From: Spirochaetaceae bacterium
Lineage (GTDB): Bacteria; Spirochaetota; Leptospiria; Leptospirales; Leptonemataceae
Direction: 5' to 3'
Assembly: GCA_002729885.1 (NCBI GenBank)
Contig: PBUB01000035.1
Location: 84,057 to 148,056 of the forward strand
Length of the DNA: 64,000 nt
The notes beneath the pieces were generated by a model, which worked only from the letters and a program-made list of their open reading frames with translations, searched no databases and was not told the origin of the DNA. Shown here piece after piece: positions 46,813-55,522 of this stretch. Made by a program: the position numbers and the translations under genes. Numbering within the stretch: position 1 is the stretch's first letter; each line of letters begins with the position of its first letter.

Positions 46813-46823
46813 GAGGAACAATT

Positions 46824-48590
46824 ATGATTCGAAGTAACTATTTTCAGGACAATCCTGATCTACAATTGAGCTATAACAGTCTGATTGACTGGAAAGAAAT
46901 CATCGAAGCCTACGAACAGGGTTTCGGGGATGCGAAAAAATACAAGGAAACCGGGGATGAGAGCCTGGCTCTGGCCCCGAATACGGTAGAAGAGGCCAAA
47001 GATTACTATACATCCGTTCTGGATTCTCTGGGAGAATTAATGGGGACCATGGTCTCCCAGAAAAGCCAGGAAATGGATCATGAAGGCCTGAAATACAGCG
47101 ATGGAAAAGTGACTTTTCCAAAAGCTCAGGAAGAATGCTACGAGGCTCTCCGGGATGCTGGACTAATGCCCATGGCCATCAGCAGAAAATACCACGGCCT
47201 GGGATTGCCTGTGGTAGTGCAGGCCCTGGGTTGCGATATCGCAGCCAGAGCGGATGCAGCTTTTTGCCTGGCATTCGGTAACATCAACATCGTAGAAATC
47301 ATGGAGCGCTTTGCCAGCCAGGAAATGTGCGAACGATGGCTTCCGGAGATTGCAGATGGAAAGTACAGCGCAGCCATGGCTCTTACTGAGCCCAACTACG
47401 GATCGGATTTACCCAGCGTCCAAACCAAAGCTGTCCAGGGCGACGACGGAGTATGGAGACTTACAGGCACAAAGCGATTCATCACCCATGCCTGTGGCTA
47501 CGTAGATGCTCCCAGCGTTATTCTAACTCTGGCCAGAACCGGATCCCCTACCAGCGGAGCAAGAGGACTTTCATTTTTTCTAGTGCAGGGCAAAGATGTT
47601 CATGTAGCCAATATCGAACACAAGATGGGGCTTCATTGTTCGCCCACCTGCGAAGTTGTATTCGAAGACTCCCCTGGAGAACTGATCGGCAAAACAGGGT
47701 ATGGACTTGTAAAATACAGCATGGGAATGATGAATGCTGCACGACTTACCATCGCAGCTCAATCCCTGGGTATCGCCAACGGAGCCTATTTCGAAGCGAA
47801 GAAATATGCGTCGGAAAGAATTCAGTTTGGTAAACCTATCGAAGAGATTCCTGCTGTTCGTAAGATGCTGGATAAGATGGAACGAGAGATTGTGGCATCC
47901 AGAGCTCTGGTTATTGAAGCTGCCAGATCCATCGATCTATACCACTGGAGAAGAGAGCATCTTCAAAAGGAAGAAGGTAAGACCGAGAAAGAAATTAACA
48001 AGGACGAAAACCTGCGATTCTGGGAGAAGATGGCCGACCTTCTAACTCCATTGAGTAAATACTATGCCTCCGAAGGTTGCATTGACGTGGCTGACGATGC
48101 GATTCAAATACATGGAGGTGCCGGTTACACAGAGGAATACGATGTAGCCCGTATATACAGAGATAGCCGAATCACAACCATATATGAAGGAACCACTCAA
48201 CTTCAAACCGTGGCAGCCATTGGTGGTATCGTAGCAGGTATGTCCCCTACCGGGATACTGCGTCAGTACATCGAGCGCGAAATGGCTGCCATCAATCCAG
48301 GAGACGATCTCAAATCCCTGAAGGAAAGCCTGGAGCAATGCGTAAGGGATTACAAGGCTATCGGCTCTGGCCAGAAGAAAGACGAACTTGCTTTCGAAGT
48401 AGTGGAAACCTGTGCTCGCTTCCTGTGTGGACTGTTGCTGGAAAAATCCATGCAAAAGCTTACCGGAGAGGACCTGGAAAAACGCCAGAAGCAAACCGAG
48501 CAGTATCACCTGGATTCCCTGGCCATGGTGGAAGGAAATAAGATGAAACTAAGCCGCGCCGCAGCTCAATCGGCAGTAGCCGTAGGTTGA
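46824..48590 (+). CDS. Acyl-CoA dehydrogenase
   Basis: A 588-residue flavoprotein that introduces the first double bond in beta-oxidation. The FAD-binding and substrate motifs include AMALTEPNYGSDLPSVQTKA, GTKRFITHAC and GARGLSFFLVQ. QIHGGAGYTEEYDVARIYRD and TIYEGTTQLQTVA carry the C-terminal FAD-contacting residues and the catalytic Glu. The length (about 590) fits the long ACADVL/FadE12-like group with an extra N-terminal region. A strong terminator follows. The ATG at 46824 is preceded by GAGGA. Confidence 0.94.
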   Translation: MIRSNYFQDNPDLQLSYNSLIDWKEIIEAYEQGFGDAKKYKETGDESLALAPNTVEEAKDYYTSVLDSLGELMGTMVSQKSQEMDHEGLKYSDGKVTFPKAQEECYEALRDAGLMPMAISRKYHGLGLPVVVQALGCDIAARADAAFCLAFGNINIVEIMERFASQEMCERWLPEIADGKYSAAMALTEPNYGSDLPSVQTKAVQGDDGVWRLTGTKRFITHACGYVDAPSVILTLARTGSPTSGARGLSFFLVQGKDVHVANIEHKMGLHCSPTCEVVFEDSPGELIGKTGYGLVKYSMGMMNAARLTIAAQSLGIANGAYFEAKKYASERIQFGKPIEEIPAVRKMLDKMEREIVASRALVIEAARSIDLYHWRREHLQKEEGKTEKEINKDENLRFWEKMADLLTPLSKYYASEGCIDVADDAIQIHGGAGYTEEYDVARIYRDSRITTIYEGTTQLQTVAAIGGIVAGMSPTGILRQYIEREMAAINPGDDLKSLKESLEQCVRDYKAIGSGQKKDELAFEVVETCARFLCGLLLEKSMQKLTGEDLEKRQKQTEQYHLDSLAMVEGNKMKLSRAAAQSAVAVG

Positions 48591-48597
48591 TTCCCGA

Positions 48598-48624
48598 ACC
48601 GAGCCCCCCCGGGGCTCGGTCTCT
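48598..48624 (+). terminator. Rho-independent terminator of the acyl-CoA dehydrogenase gene
   Basis: ACCGAGCCCC (48598-48607) and GGGGCTCGGT (48611-48620) form a perfect ten-base-pair stem with a three-base loop, followed by CTCTTTT. It is eight bases past the stop. Confidence 0.9.
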
Positions 48625-48985
48625 TTTCCAGGGCGGCGCCATTTACAGATTTCGATCCTCCATAACTCAGGCCGCTTCCCGGAGCTCAACCCGGATCTGG
48701 ACTTCCCGTCTTTTCCAGGGCACCTTTTCCAGAGCTCAGCCCAACTGACGGACATTAGTGCCTTGTTGGCCCGGGCCCGATTGCCACATTTCGATTCTTC
48801 GTCGGTATTGTCCCACTTCTACATCGGGTTCTTCCCGGGGATCTCGGTGCACCATCAAGGATACTGGCTGCATATTGCAGTTTTTCAATTTCTTACTTGC
48901 GCCTGTAAAAAATACCTGCAATCATCTCCACTAGTGGGTGGGCACCCACCCATATTCAGGGATTCGGAGGATTCAGGAGGTTAAC
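48625..48985 (+). promoter_or_regulatory. Intergenic region with candidate promoter and palindromic operator before the P450 gene
   Basis: This 361-base gap holds no convincing gene. A possible promoter is TTGCGC (48897-48902), a 17-base spacer and AATCAT (48920-48925). Just downstream lies the 18-base palindrome TGGGTGGGCACCCACCCA (48935-48952), two perfect eight-base arms around a CA centre, 33 bases before the P450 ATG. Its size and position suit an operator for the TetR-type regulator encoded after the P450 gene. The promoter boxes are weak matches. Confidence 0.5.
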
Positions 48986-50350
48986 ATGGCTTCAGCGAGC
49001 GCTATAAACAGAGAACAGCAGGCCCCCTACTATAAAGGGAGTTCCTGGCTACTAGGAAGCCTGTCGGAGCTGGAAAAGGATCCGGCAGGTTTTATGGAAA
49101 CGATGCTGCGCAATTATCAGGATGTGGTCCAGTTCCGGCTGGCTACAGAGTCGGTGCATCTGTGCATCCATCCGGACGCTATCCCCCATGTTTTACATGA
49201 GAATCATATGAACTTTGATAAGCAGGTATTTGATTACAAGATGATGGGTAGCCGACTTCTGGGAAAGGGGCTTCTTACCAATGACGGACCTTTCTGGTTG
49301 AAACAAAGAAGGCTTTCGCAGCCGGCTTTCAGTCACAAACGAATCAACGCCTATAGCAAAATCATGCAGGAATGCACCCGGGACTTTCTGGAGCAATGGC
49401 GTCAGAAGGATGGCCAGACGCTGGATATGACATCGGAAATGGCGGCCTTTACCCTTCGCATTGTAGGTCTTACCCTTTTTGGGAAGGACCTGGTGAAAGA
49501 ATCAGCAGAAATTGGAGAGGTATTCTCGCGGGCCAACCATTTGCTAACCAGGCGCCTTTTCTCCGGCATTCCAGATCTGGTTAAGTTCATGACTCTGGAT
49601 TTTAAACTGAGGAAGGCGGCCGGCGGATTGAGAAAGGTGGTAGATGAAATAATTGAAGAGCGTAAGGGTAAAGAGGATCAGTATGACGACCTGCTCTCAA
49701 TATTGATGCAGGCAAGAGACGAAGAAGGCCGCGGCATGGATTATGCGCAGCTAAGGGATGAAGTACTGACATTGCTTCTGGCAGGCCATGAGACAACAGC
49801 CAATGCCCTGAGCTGGGCGCTGCATTTACTTTCTCTACATGAAGAGGAACAGGAGCACCTGGCGGCGGATTGCAAGGCGAAATGCAATGGTCAGGTTCCG
49901 AACTTTGAGATGTTCAAGGAATTGGAACAAACGAATCGCGTAGTGCAGGAAACCATGCGGATCTATCCTCCTGCCTGGTCCATAGCCCGCCGCTGCAAAG
50001 AAGAAGATGAAATCATGGGCTACAGAGTAAAATCCAATTCTCTGGTTTTTCTTTCGCAGCTTGTCACACACAGGCATCCGGCTTTCTGGCAAGATCCGGA
50101 GAATTTTCGCCCGTCCAGATTTTCACCCGAAGAAAGCAAAGGACGACACAATTATGCTTTTTTTCCTTTTGGAGGAGGTCCACGCCTTTGCATCGGCGCG
50201 GACTTTGCAATGATGGAAGCAGTGATTATTCTGAGTTCATTGATGATGGAATTCAAAGTGGAGCCGGTGCGGGATGAAGTGGACATGGAACTGTTAATCA
50301 CACTTCGCCCTAAGAATGGACTTCCATTAAGAATCCATCGACGAAAGTAG
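48986..50350 (+). CDS. Cytochrome P450
   Basis: A 454-residue soluble haem monooxygenase. The oxygen-binding I-helix motif is LLAGHETTANALSW, the ExxR pair is in ETMRIYPPAWSIARR, and the haem-binding loop with the cysteine ligand is FFPFGGGPRLCIGADFAM near the C-terminus. The ATG at 48986 has AGGAGG eight bases upstream, so the in-frame start at 48938 is not used. It resembles class CYP102/CYP4-like fatty-acid hydroxylases; the substrate is inference. It is probably cotranscribed with the TetR-like gene that follows after 17 bases, and the FNR at 266-1153 could be part of its electron supply. Confidence 0.93.
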   Translation: MASASAINREQQAPYYKGSSWLLGSLSELEKDPAGFMETMLRNYQDVVQFRLATESVHLCIHPDAIPHVLHENHMNFDKQVFDYKMMGSRLLGKGLLTNDGPFWLKQRRLSQPAFSHKRINAYSKIMQECTRDFLEQWRQKDGQTLDMTSEMAAFTLRIVGLTLFGKDLVKESAEIGEVFSRANHLLTRRLFSGIPDLVKFMTLDFKLRKAAGGLRKVVDEIIEERKGKEDQYDDLLSILMQARDEEGRGMDYAQLRDEVLTLLLAGHETTANALSWALHLLSLHEEEQEHLAADCKAKCNGQVPNFEMFKELEQTNRVVQETMRIYPPAWSIARRCKEEDEIMGYRVKSNSLVFLSQLVTHRHPAFWQDPENFRPSRFSPEESKGRHNYAFFPFGGGPRLCIGADFAMMEAVIILSSLMMEFKVEPVRDEVDMELLITLRPKNGLPLRIHRRK

Positions 50351-50367
50351 TCTGAAGGGAGAATAAT

Positions 50368-50976
50368 CTGGAAGGCAAGCGAAACAGGGAACAGATCCGA
50401 AACAGTCTATTGCTTTCGGCTGCGAGGCATTTCGCAGCCCATGGACTGGACGGCGCAAACATCAATGAGATTTCTGTGGGCGCTGGTCTGGCCAGAGGTA
50501 CTGTCTACAATTACTTCGACAGTAAGCTGGATCTTTTTCTGGCTGTGATCGAAGATGCCTGTCTTCGAGTAGCCAGGAGATATAAGGATCGGGAAGCCAA
50601 TGCTCACTCAGCTGTGGACCTGCGCAGCAAATTGCTTCAGCTTTTGCAAGCAGACCTGGAGGTGTTGCGAGAAGAGGAAGATTTTGCCAGGGTCTTCGTC
50701 CGCGAAGCGCTCTCATTCAAGCCAGAAACGTTCGCGGTCATCCAGAAAAGTTTGAGTCCGGTACTGGAACCTCTGATTGGCATCCTCAAATCCGGTCAGA
50801 AGTCCGGAGAAATTCGCACAGACCTTTCTGTAGAAATGCTGGCACAGATATTTCTTGGAACGGCATCTCTATTCTATGTTCAGCACTGGGGCTCCGAAGG
50901 TGCCTGGCCCGAGCTGGAGAGCATTCCAGCACTTGTCTGCGAATATTATCTTCAGGGAGTTGGTCTCAAAGCATAG
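50368..50976 (+). CDS. TetR-family transcriptional regulator, probable CTG start
   Basis: A TetR/AcrR repressor of about 202 residues. The HTH is INEISVGAGLARGTVYNYF, a good family match, and the C-terminal half is the ligand-binding domain. The first ATG/GTG/TTG in frame is TTG 50410, which would cut into the first HTH helix. The frame is open upstream from 50356 and encodes a normal TetR N-terminus (GKRNREQIRNSLLLSAARHF). The only start-like codon at the right place is CTG 50368, with AGGGAG six bases before it. A rare CTG start, or a base error in an ATG, is the simplest explanation. It lies 17 bases after the P450 gene and likely controls it. Confidence 0.8.
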   Translation: MEGKRNREQIRNSLLLSAARHFAAHGLDGANINEISVGAGLARGTVYNYFDSKLDLFLAVIEDACLRVARRYKDREANAHSAVDLRSKLLQLLQADLEVLREEEDFARVFVREALSFKPETFAVIQKSLSPVLEPLIGILKSGQKSGEIRTDLSVEMLAQIFLGTASLFYVQHWGSEGAWPELESIPALVCEYYLQGVGLKA

Positions 50977-51058
50977 CCTGCCTATGCAATTCTAGCAAGA
51001 AACCTGCCACTGTGATTTTTACCAGGAGCCAGTCCTGAATGCAATCTGACAGCAATGC

Positions 51059-51535
51059 CTAATCCGGAACGCTGCAGCCGTAGGGAGGAGGCTCGGGAGG
51101 TCTGGGAAGTGATACTACTACCGGTCGGCCATTTCGCATCTCCATGGTCCAGACTCCGTTCAGATAGGAATACATATAACCAAAGTTCAAACGGAAGTCC
51201 TGTCCGCTGACAGATTCAATGGCAAATCGACAGAAAGGAGAAGCTGCTCCCAGAGTGGACCAGTTCTGCACAGCATTTCGAAACGCCTGCATTCTATTGT
51301 TACATTCATTTTCTGGAAGCCGCGCGTCTGCAAACCAGACTTCCTTGATTCTATCGTAATCGAAATAAAGCTGAATATTTACCTTCTCCGAGCCACAGAT
51401 CTTCTGTTTTAATTCCAGAAGGGATTGCTTTTCCTGGCTTTCCGGTGCAGCAGTGATAGCTGACAGGGAACTCAGCATTAAAAGAAGGATTGGCCATAAT
51501 CGCAGCACGGGCTGATGCCTCTGTAAAAGAATCAT
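51059..51535 (-). CDS. Small secreted protein of unknown function, coupled to a hybrid kinase
   Basis: A 158-residue protein not recognised as any family. The N-terminal segment LRLWPILLLMLSSLSAITAA is a signal peptide (about residues 11-30). The mature part has four cysteines (at about 47, 78, 102 and 155) and a proline-rich tail (LPRPPEPPPYGCSVPD). Its ATG overlaps the stop of the hybrid kinase by four bases (ATGA), so it is translationally coupled. A periplasmic partner or accessory to that kinase is a reasonable guess, nothing more. Confidence 0.7.
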   Translation of the reverse strand: MILLQRHQPVLRLWPILLLMLSSLSAITAAPESQEKQSLLELKQKICGSEKVNIQLYFDYDRIKEVWFADARLPENECNNRMQAFRNAVQNWSTLGAASPFCRFAIESVSGQDFRLNFGYMYSYLNGVWTMEMRNGRPVVVSLPRPPEPPPYGCSVPD

Positions 51536-53544
51536 TTCTTCTTGGACGCTCCGGCGGATTGAAACGGATCTACTTTTTCGATCATCTTTTTCAGTTCCTC
51601 TATCATCAGTGGCTTGGAAAGAAAATCATTCATTCCTGCATCCAGGCATCTCTGCCTTTCCTCTTCCAGGATACCTGCCGAAAGGGCAATCACCGGTACT
51701 GCGCGAATGCTTATGCTTGCATGGTTTCGAATGAATCTTGTTGTATCCAGCCCATTCATTACTGGCATCATATTGTCCATCAGCACAATATCAAATGCCT
51801 GCTGCTCCAGGAGCTCCAGGGCCACCTGCCCATTTTCTGCCACGGTGGGCCGGTGTCCCAGTTCTTCCAGAAACCTGGAAGCCACAAGCTGGCTCACTGC
51901 ATCATCCTCCACGACCAGGATTCGTAATACGCCAGTACCCTCTTTGCCGTTCCCAGAAATTCCAGGAGGGTCCTGCAGTACCTCCGTTACGGGCAACCGG
52001 AACCAGAAGCAGACAGCCGCTCCTCCCTGCATATGTTCGTTTCGCACCCCGATGGGTCCGCCCATCAGAGTGATCAACTCTTTACATATTGAAAGCCCCA
52101 GTCCCGAGCCTCTGAATTCGGCGCCGGACTGCCCTTGATAGAATGCAGAAAAGATACTATTTCTTTTTGAATCCGAAAGATGCTCTCCGTTGTTTCGCAC
52201 TTCGCAATAGATGCCGGAGGAGTCCACAGATCCGGCCCGCAGCTCTATTACCTTACCGGAGGAAAACTTTATGGCATTGTCCAGAAGATTCATGACGATC
52301 TGGGTGATCCTGCCGGAATCGCCCAGAACCCGGGCTGGCATGGGCCCCATCTGACACTCGATACGCAGATCCTTTTCCGCCGCTTTGAATGACATCACGT
52401 CCACGGCATTTCGAAACAGTAGCGAGGGATCCAGAGGAGCTCGATGCAGCTTGAGAAAACCGGCTTCCATCCTGGAAAAATCCAGAATCGTATTTAAAAG
52501 ACCCAGGACATGCTTACCGGATTGCTGAATGACCTGGACATAGTGTCTTGCGTTTTCGCCCAGCGCCTCGCTTTCCAGAAGCGTAGCCATGCCAATAACT
52601 CCATTCAGAGGTGTTCGTATCTCATGACTGATATTCGCAAGGAAGCGACTCTTCGCAGCGCTGGCATCCGCCGCCACCTGCTTCGCTTCAATCAAGTCCT
52701 GTTGATATTTATGTAATTCTGTCCGGTCCAGTATGATTGCAAGAAATACAGGCTGATCCTCCGGAAGAAGCTGCAATCGCACCTCCACCGGATAATTACT
52801 TTTATCTTTGCGCTCATGATAGGTTTCGAAAACAATCAGTTCCTTTGTTCCATCTCTCAAAGGGGCAAGCATGGTTTCGAAGGCAGCAACATCAAAGGCA
52901 GGTTTTATATCCAGAGGAGTCATTTTGGAAAGTTCATCCATGGAGTACCCCAGGTTCTGACGGGCTCCCATACTTACCTGTAAGAACTCCAGAGAGTGAG
53001 CATCAAACATATAGATCTCATCAAAAGAACTCTGCATCAGAAGACCCAAACGATCCTGAAGATGCCTTTCCCTGTAGGCTCTGGTAAGATCCCTGGCCAC
53101 CACCGATGCTCCGGTCACTCGTCCGCTTTCTGTGCGAATGGGGGCAATGGTTACATGTAGCTTGATTGTGCGACCGGATTTGTGTATTCTATCCATTTCG
53201 CCAGTCACGGTCTTACCGGCAGCCACCTGCCTAAGATTTTCGGCTTCCTGGTCTTTGAGATAGTCTGGAATAAGGCGATAAATGGACTGGCCCATCATCT
53301 CTTCAGTGGAATATCCGAATATTCGCTGAGCCGCCGGATTCCAGCCATAGATTTTTCCCTGCAGGTCCTTGGCCAGGATCGCATCGTCCGAGGACTGGAT
53401 TATTGCAGCAAGAGTCCGCTGCAGCACCAGCGGATCAGTCTGGTCAAGACTCCATAGATCAGAAGGGTTTTCCAAAATATCCGGCCTCCCGCCCAAATTA
53501 TTCAGGCATTCCAGTTGGGCATCGCAAGCATCAATCTGCGGCAA
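51532..53544 (-). CDS. Hybrid sensor histidine kinase (PAS-PAS-HisKA-HATPase-REC)
   Basis: A 670-residue cytoplasmic kinase with no transmembrane segment. Two PAS domains (about residues 40-165 and 175-285) each have the expected pattern, e.g. DAILAKDLQGKIYGWNPAAQ and FDAHSLEFLQVSMGARQ. The phospho-acceptor His lies in FLANISHEIRTPLNGVIGM near residue 307. The ATPase has MNLLDNAIKFSSG and SGLGLSICKELITLMGG. A C-terminal receiver domain carries the phospho-acceptor Asp in DIVLMDNMMPVMNG. Output partners such as an Hpt or a second regulator are not adjacent. The small secreted gene follows in the same operon. Confidence 0.92.
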   Translation of the reverse strand: MPQIDACDAQLECLNNLGGRPDILENPSDLWSLDQTDPLVLQRTLAAIIQSSDDAILAKDLQGKIYGWNPAAQRIFGYSTEEMMGQSIYRLIPDYLKDQEAENLRQVAAGKTVTGEMDRIHKSGRTIKLHVTIAPIRTESGRVTGASVVARDLTRAYRERHLQDRLGLLMQSSFDEIYMFDAHSLEFLQVSMGARQNLGYSMDELSKMTPLDIKPAFDVAAFETMLAPLRDGTKELIVFETYHERKDKSNYPVEVRLQLLPEDQPVFLAIILDRTELHKYQQDLIEAKQVAADASAAKSRFLANISHEIRTPLNGVIGMATLLESEALGENARHYVQVIQQSGKHVLGLLNTILDFSRMEAGFLKLHRAPLDPSLLFRNAVDVMSFKAAEKDLRIECQMGPMPARVLGDSGRITQIVMNLLDNAIKFSSGKVIELRAGSVDSSGIYCEVRNNGEHLSDSKRNSIFSAFYQGQSGAEFRGSGLGLSICKELITLMGGPIGVRNEHMQGGAAVCFWFRLPVTEVLQDPPGISGNGKEGTGVLRILVVEDDAVSQLVASRFLEELGHRPTVAENGQVALELLEQQAFDIVLMDNMMPVMNGLDTTRFIRNHASISIRAVPVIALSAGILEEERQRCLDAGMNDFLSKPLMIEELKKMIEKVDPFQSAGASKKK

Positions 53545-53652
53545 AATTCAATACTAAGGGCTGTGGTTCCCATTGGCAAAGCAGATTTCGTTAGTCTGTC
53601 GGACCTGCAACGAGCCCTTGACAGACTCCATGCGACTTCTCAATCTGAATGA

Positions 53653-54375
53653 ATGCGAATCGGAACCGGAAATAATTTTCGCTTAACCATGGCCGGGTAC
53701 CTGTTCATTGGTATTGGCATAGTCTTCGTACTCGGCTTTGTCACCCGAGCCATCCTGGGCTTCATGGGTGATCCAGAAAGATCTCCGTACGGCTACCTGG
53801 CACTATCCTGGTTAATGCTCATATTCATTATAGTTGGACGCATAGTATTGAAAATGCGCGAAGATGTTACGGAAAAAGATACGTTCGTATCCGCCCATGA
53901 TCCTGAAAAAAGGCAGAAGACCCGGGTACCTCAAAAATGGACCGGCAGATTCGTAGGATGGATATTTTTTGGAGTGGGGTCTACATTTGCGATGCTGGCT
54001 GTAAGCTGGCTCCCCGGCACACCGATCTACGGAAGAACTCTCGTTCTGGGTATTATATTTACCATCCTGGGTGGCATCATTCTAGTATTGACTTACTGGG
54101 CTCTCTTTAAAGCAGGTGGGGATGAGAAAAAGCAGGCACAGCTGGAATCGAAGCCTATGGCTATGCTGGGTCTGATCATTGCCAGTCTGGTTCTGGTAGT
54201 CTTTGTGGCCCTGGCCGCTCTTGTCCTGGTCAATAATCCAGAGAACTGGGGAGGTGCATTGTTCTTCCTGGCCTTTCCTGCCCTGGGTATCGCCATATTT
54301 CTTATTGTACGTAGAAGCAAAAGAAAAGCGAAGGAATTGCGCGAATCCATCCAGTCTCGATTCGGCGAAAACTGA
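53653..54375 (+). CDS. Uncharacterised six-helix membrane protein
   Basis: A 240-residue inner-membrane protein with about six hydrophobic segments (for example AGYLFIGIGIVFVLGFV near the N-terminus and LIIASLVLVVFVALAALVLV near residue 185). A charged cytoplasmic loop of about 30 residues (about 70-97) joins helices two and three. The C-terminus is strongly basic (VRRSKRKAKELRES). No family recognised. It is divergent from the hybrid kinase. The convergent gap that follows (54376-54542) shows nothing recognisable. Confidence 0.7.
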   Translation: MRIGTGNNFRLTMAGYLFIGIGIVFVLGFVTRAILGFMGDPERSPYGYLALSWLMLIFIIVGRIVLKMREDVTEKDTFVSAHDPEKRQKTRVPQKWTGRFVGWIFFGVGSTFAMLAVSWLPGTPIYGRTLVLGIIFTILGGIILVLTYWALFKAGGDEKKQAQLESKPMAMLGLIIASLVLVVFVALAALVLVNNPENWGGALFFLAFPALGIAIFLIVRRSKRKAKELRESIQSRFGEN

Positions 54376-54542
54376 ATTTCGAAAACATGCAGGACTATGG
54401 AGAAAGAAGCAGCAAGAGAGTATATCGGCCATCGCCGCTATCGAACAGAGTCAACCGCTGCTATGGCGTAACTGCCACAGCTGATAATGCAAGTATCGCA
54501 CGGTGCCCACCGCTTATTTCGAGATGCTCTCGCTGCCACTGC

Positions 54543-55118
54543 TCATTCCCTGCTTTTCCATTGGTGCCATAGACCCAGCATGATTTTGTTCACACTCAAT
54601 GTATAGAAAATGCAGGCATTTAGTGCCTGCCACCAGGGCCAGTCCAGGATCAGTCGCAGGGAAAGCCCCAGGATAGTAACCATGACCGTGCCAATCAAAG
54701 CCTCAGTCACACTGGCTTCGCGCTCGGTCAGAAACTCTCGAGCAACTTCCAGGCCATCCATAAGACCCATGAACCAGAGTATGGCCAGGTTATACAGAAA
54801 GCTATAGGCTGCGAAAATAAGAGCCAGCCATTCGCCTCCGGACGTACGGTTCCAGGTAACAAAGGCCACGGAAAGAGCCAGCCATGCCCCTCCTCCTACC
54901 ATAAAAAACACCTCCCTGGTTGATTTTTCCCGTACCAACCAGATGTGTTTGATTGAAAGATACATGCTGATCACTACACTCACTCCGTAGATAAGAAAGA
55001 CCGGGTTAAAGCCAACCACCAGACTCTGAACGACCAAATCCATATCCGTGAGTAGCATCAAAATAAAGCCGTAATTCAAAGTGAACAGGGATACCTCATC
55101 GTAGCCCAGAAATCCCAT
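54543..55118 (-). CDS. Uncharacterised membrane protein
   Basis: A membrane protein of about 190 residues with about five hydrophobic helices. The frame is open to 55241, but most of the extra sequence is basic and unlike a normal N-terminus. The ATG at 55118 (MGFLGYDEVSLFTLNYGFIL) is used. A TTG at 55154 would add the segment SQKDRNTIQRI and is also plausible. No family was recognised and no residues with known roles are visible. It faces the previous membrane protein gene. Confidence 0.6.
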   Translation of the reverse strand: MGFLGYDEVSLFTLNYGFILMLLTDMDLVVQSLVVGFNPVFLIYGVSVVISMYLSIKHIWLVREKSTREVFFMVGGGAWLALSVAFVTWNRTSGGEWLALIFAAYSFLYNLAILWFMGLMDGLEVAREFLTEREASVTEALIGTVMVTILGLSLRLILDWPWWQALNACIFYTLSVNKIMLGLWHQWKSRE

Positions 55119-55522
55119 GATTCTCTGAATCGTATTTCTGTCCTTCTGGCTCAAAATCGAACTATTTCCCCGGTACAACCGATTGTTGAATTGCAAACGA
55201 TACCGCAAATTGCGCCGAAAGGGATGCGAACCTGGCTCCAATGGAATACCGGTCCTTCCGCCCCGCTGCCTCCTCGGAATGCTCGGGGCTAACTCCCGGC
55301 TTTATGCGAAGACTCACAGGCAAGATTCCGCCTTTATCTTTGGCAGATCTCAGAAACTGGGCCAGTCCCGGTCTTTTGTACAGTGAATTCTCAATTTTTT
55401 GTTGACCAATCCAATTCCCACTATTTTTGTAGGAATTAAGATAAACATCGGGGGGCCCGGCCCCACAGAGTAGCGCTCCGGAGAGACTCCGCAGGCGGCT
55501 CGAAACCGATCAGGAGAAAGTT
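55119..55522 (+). promoter_or_regulatory. Leader region before cysK
   Basis: No credible gene was found here (its left end may include the true start of the membrane protein). TTGACC at 55402-55407 is a possible -35 box without a clear -10. Near the right end there is a GC-rich run (55450-55465) and a small hairpin CGGAG-AGA-CTCCG at 55479-55491. They precede the ribosome binding site CAGGAGAAAG of cysK. A regulatory leader is possible; it does not match the SAM or T-box patterns I know. Confidence 0.25.

Noticed and set aside
48736..48921. Small gene upstream of the P450
   Set aside because: A 61-codon minus-strand frame with no motif and no ribosome binding site in a region that otherwise looks noncoding.
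55119..55522. SAM riboswitch or T-box before cysK
   Set aside because: None of the conserved core sequences or the expected stem layout could be found.
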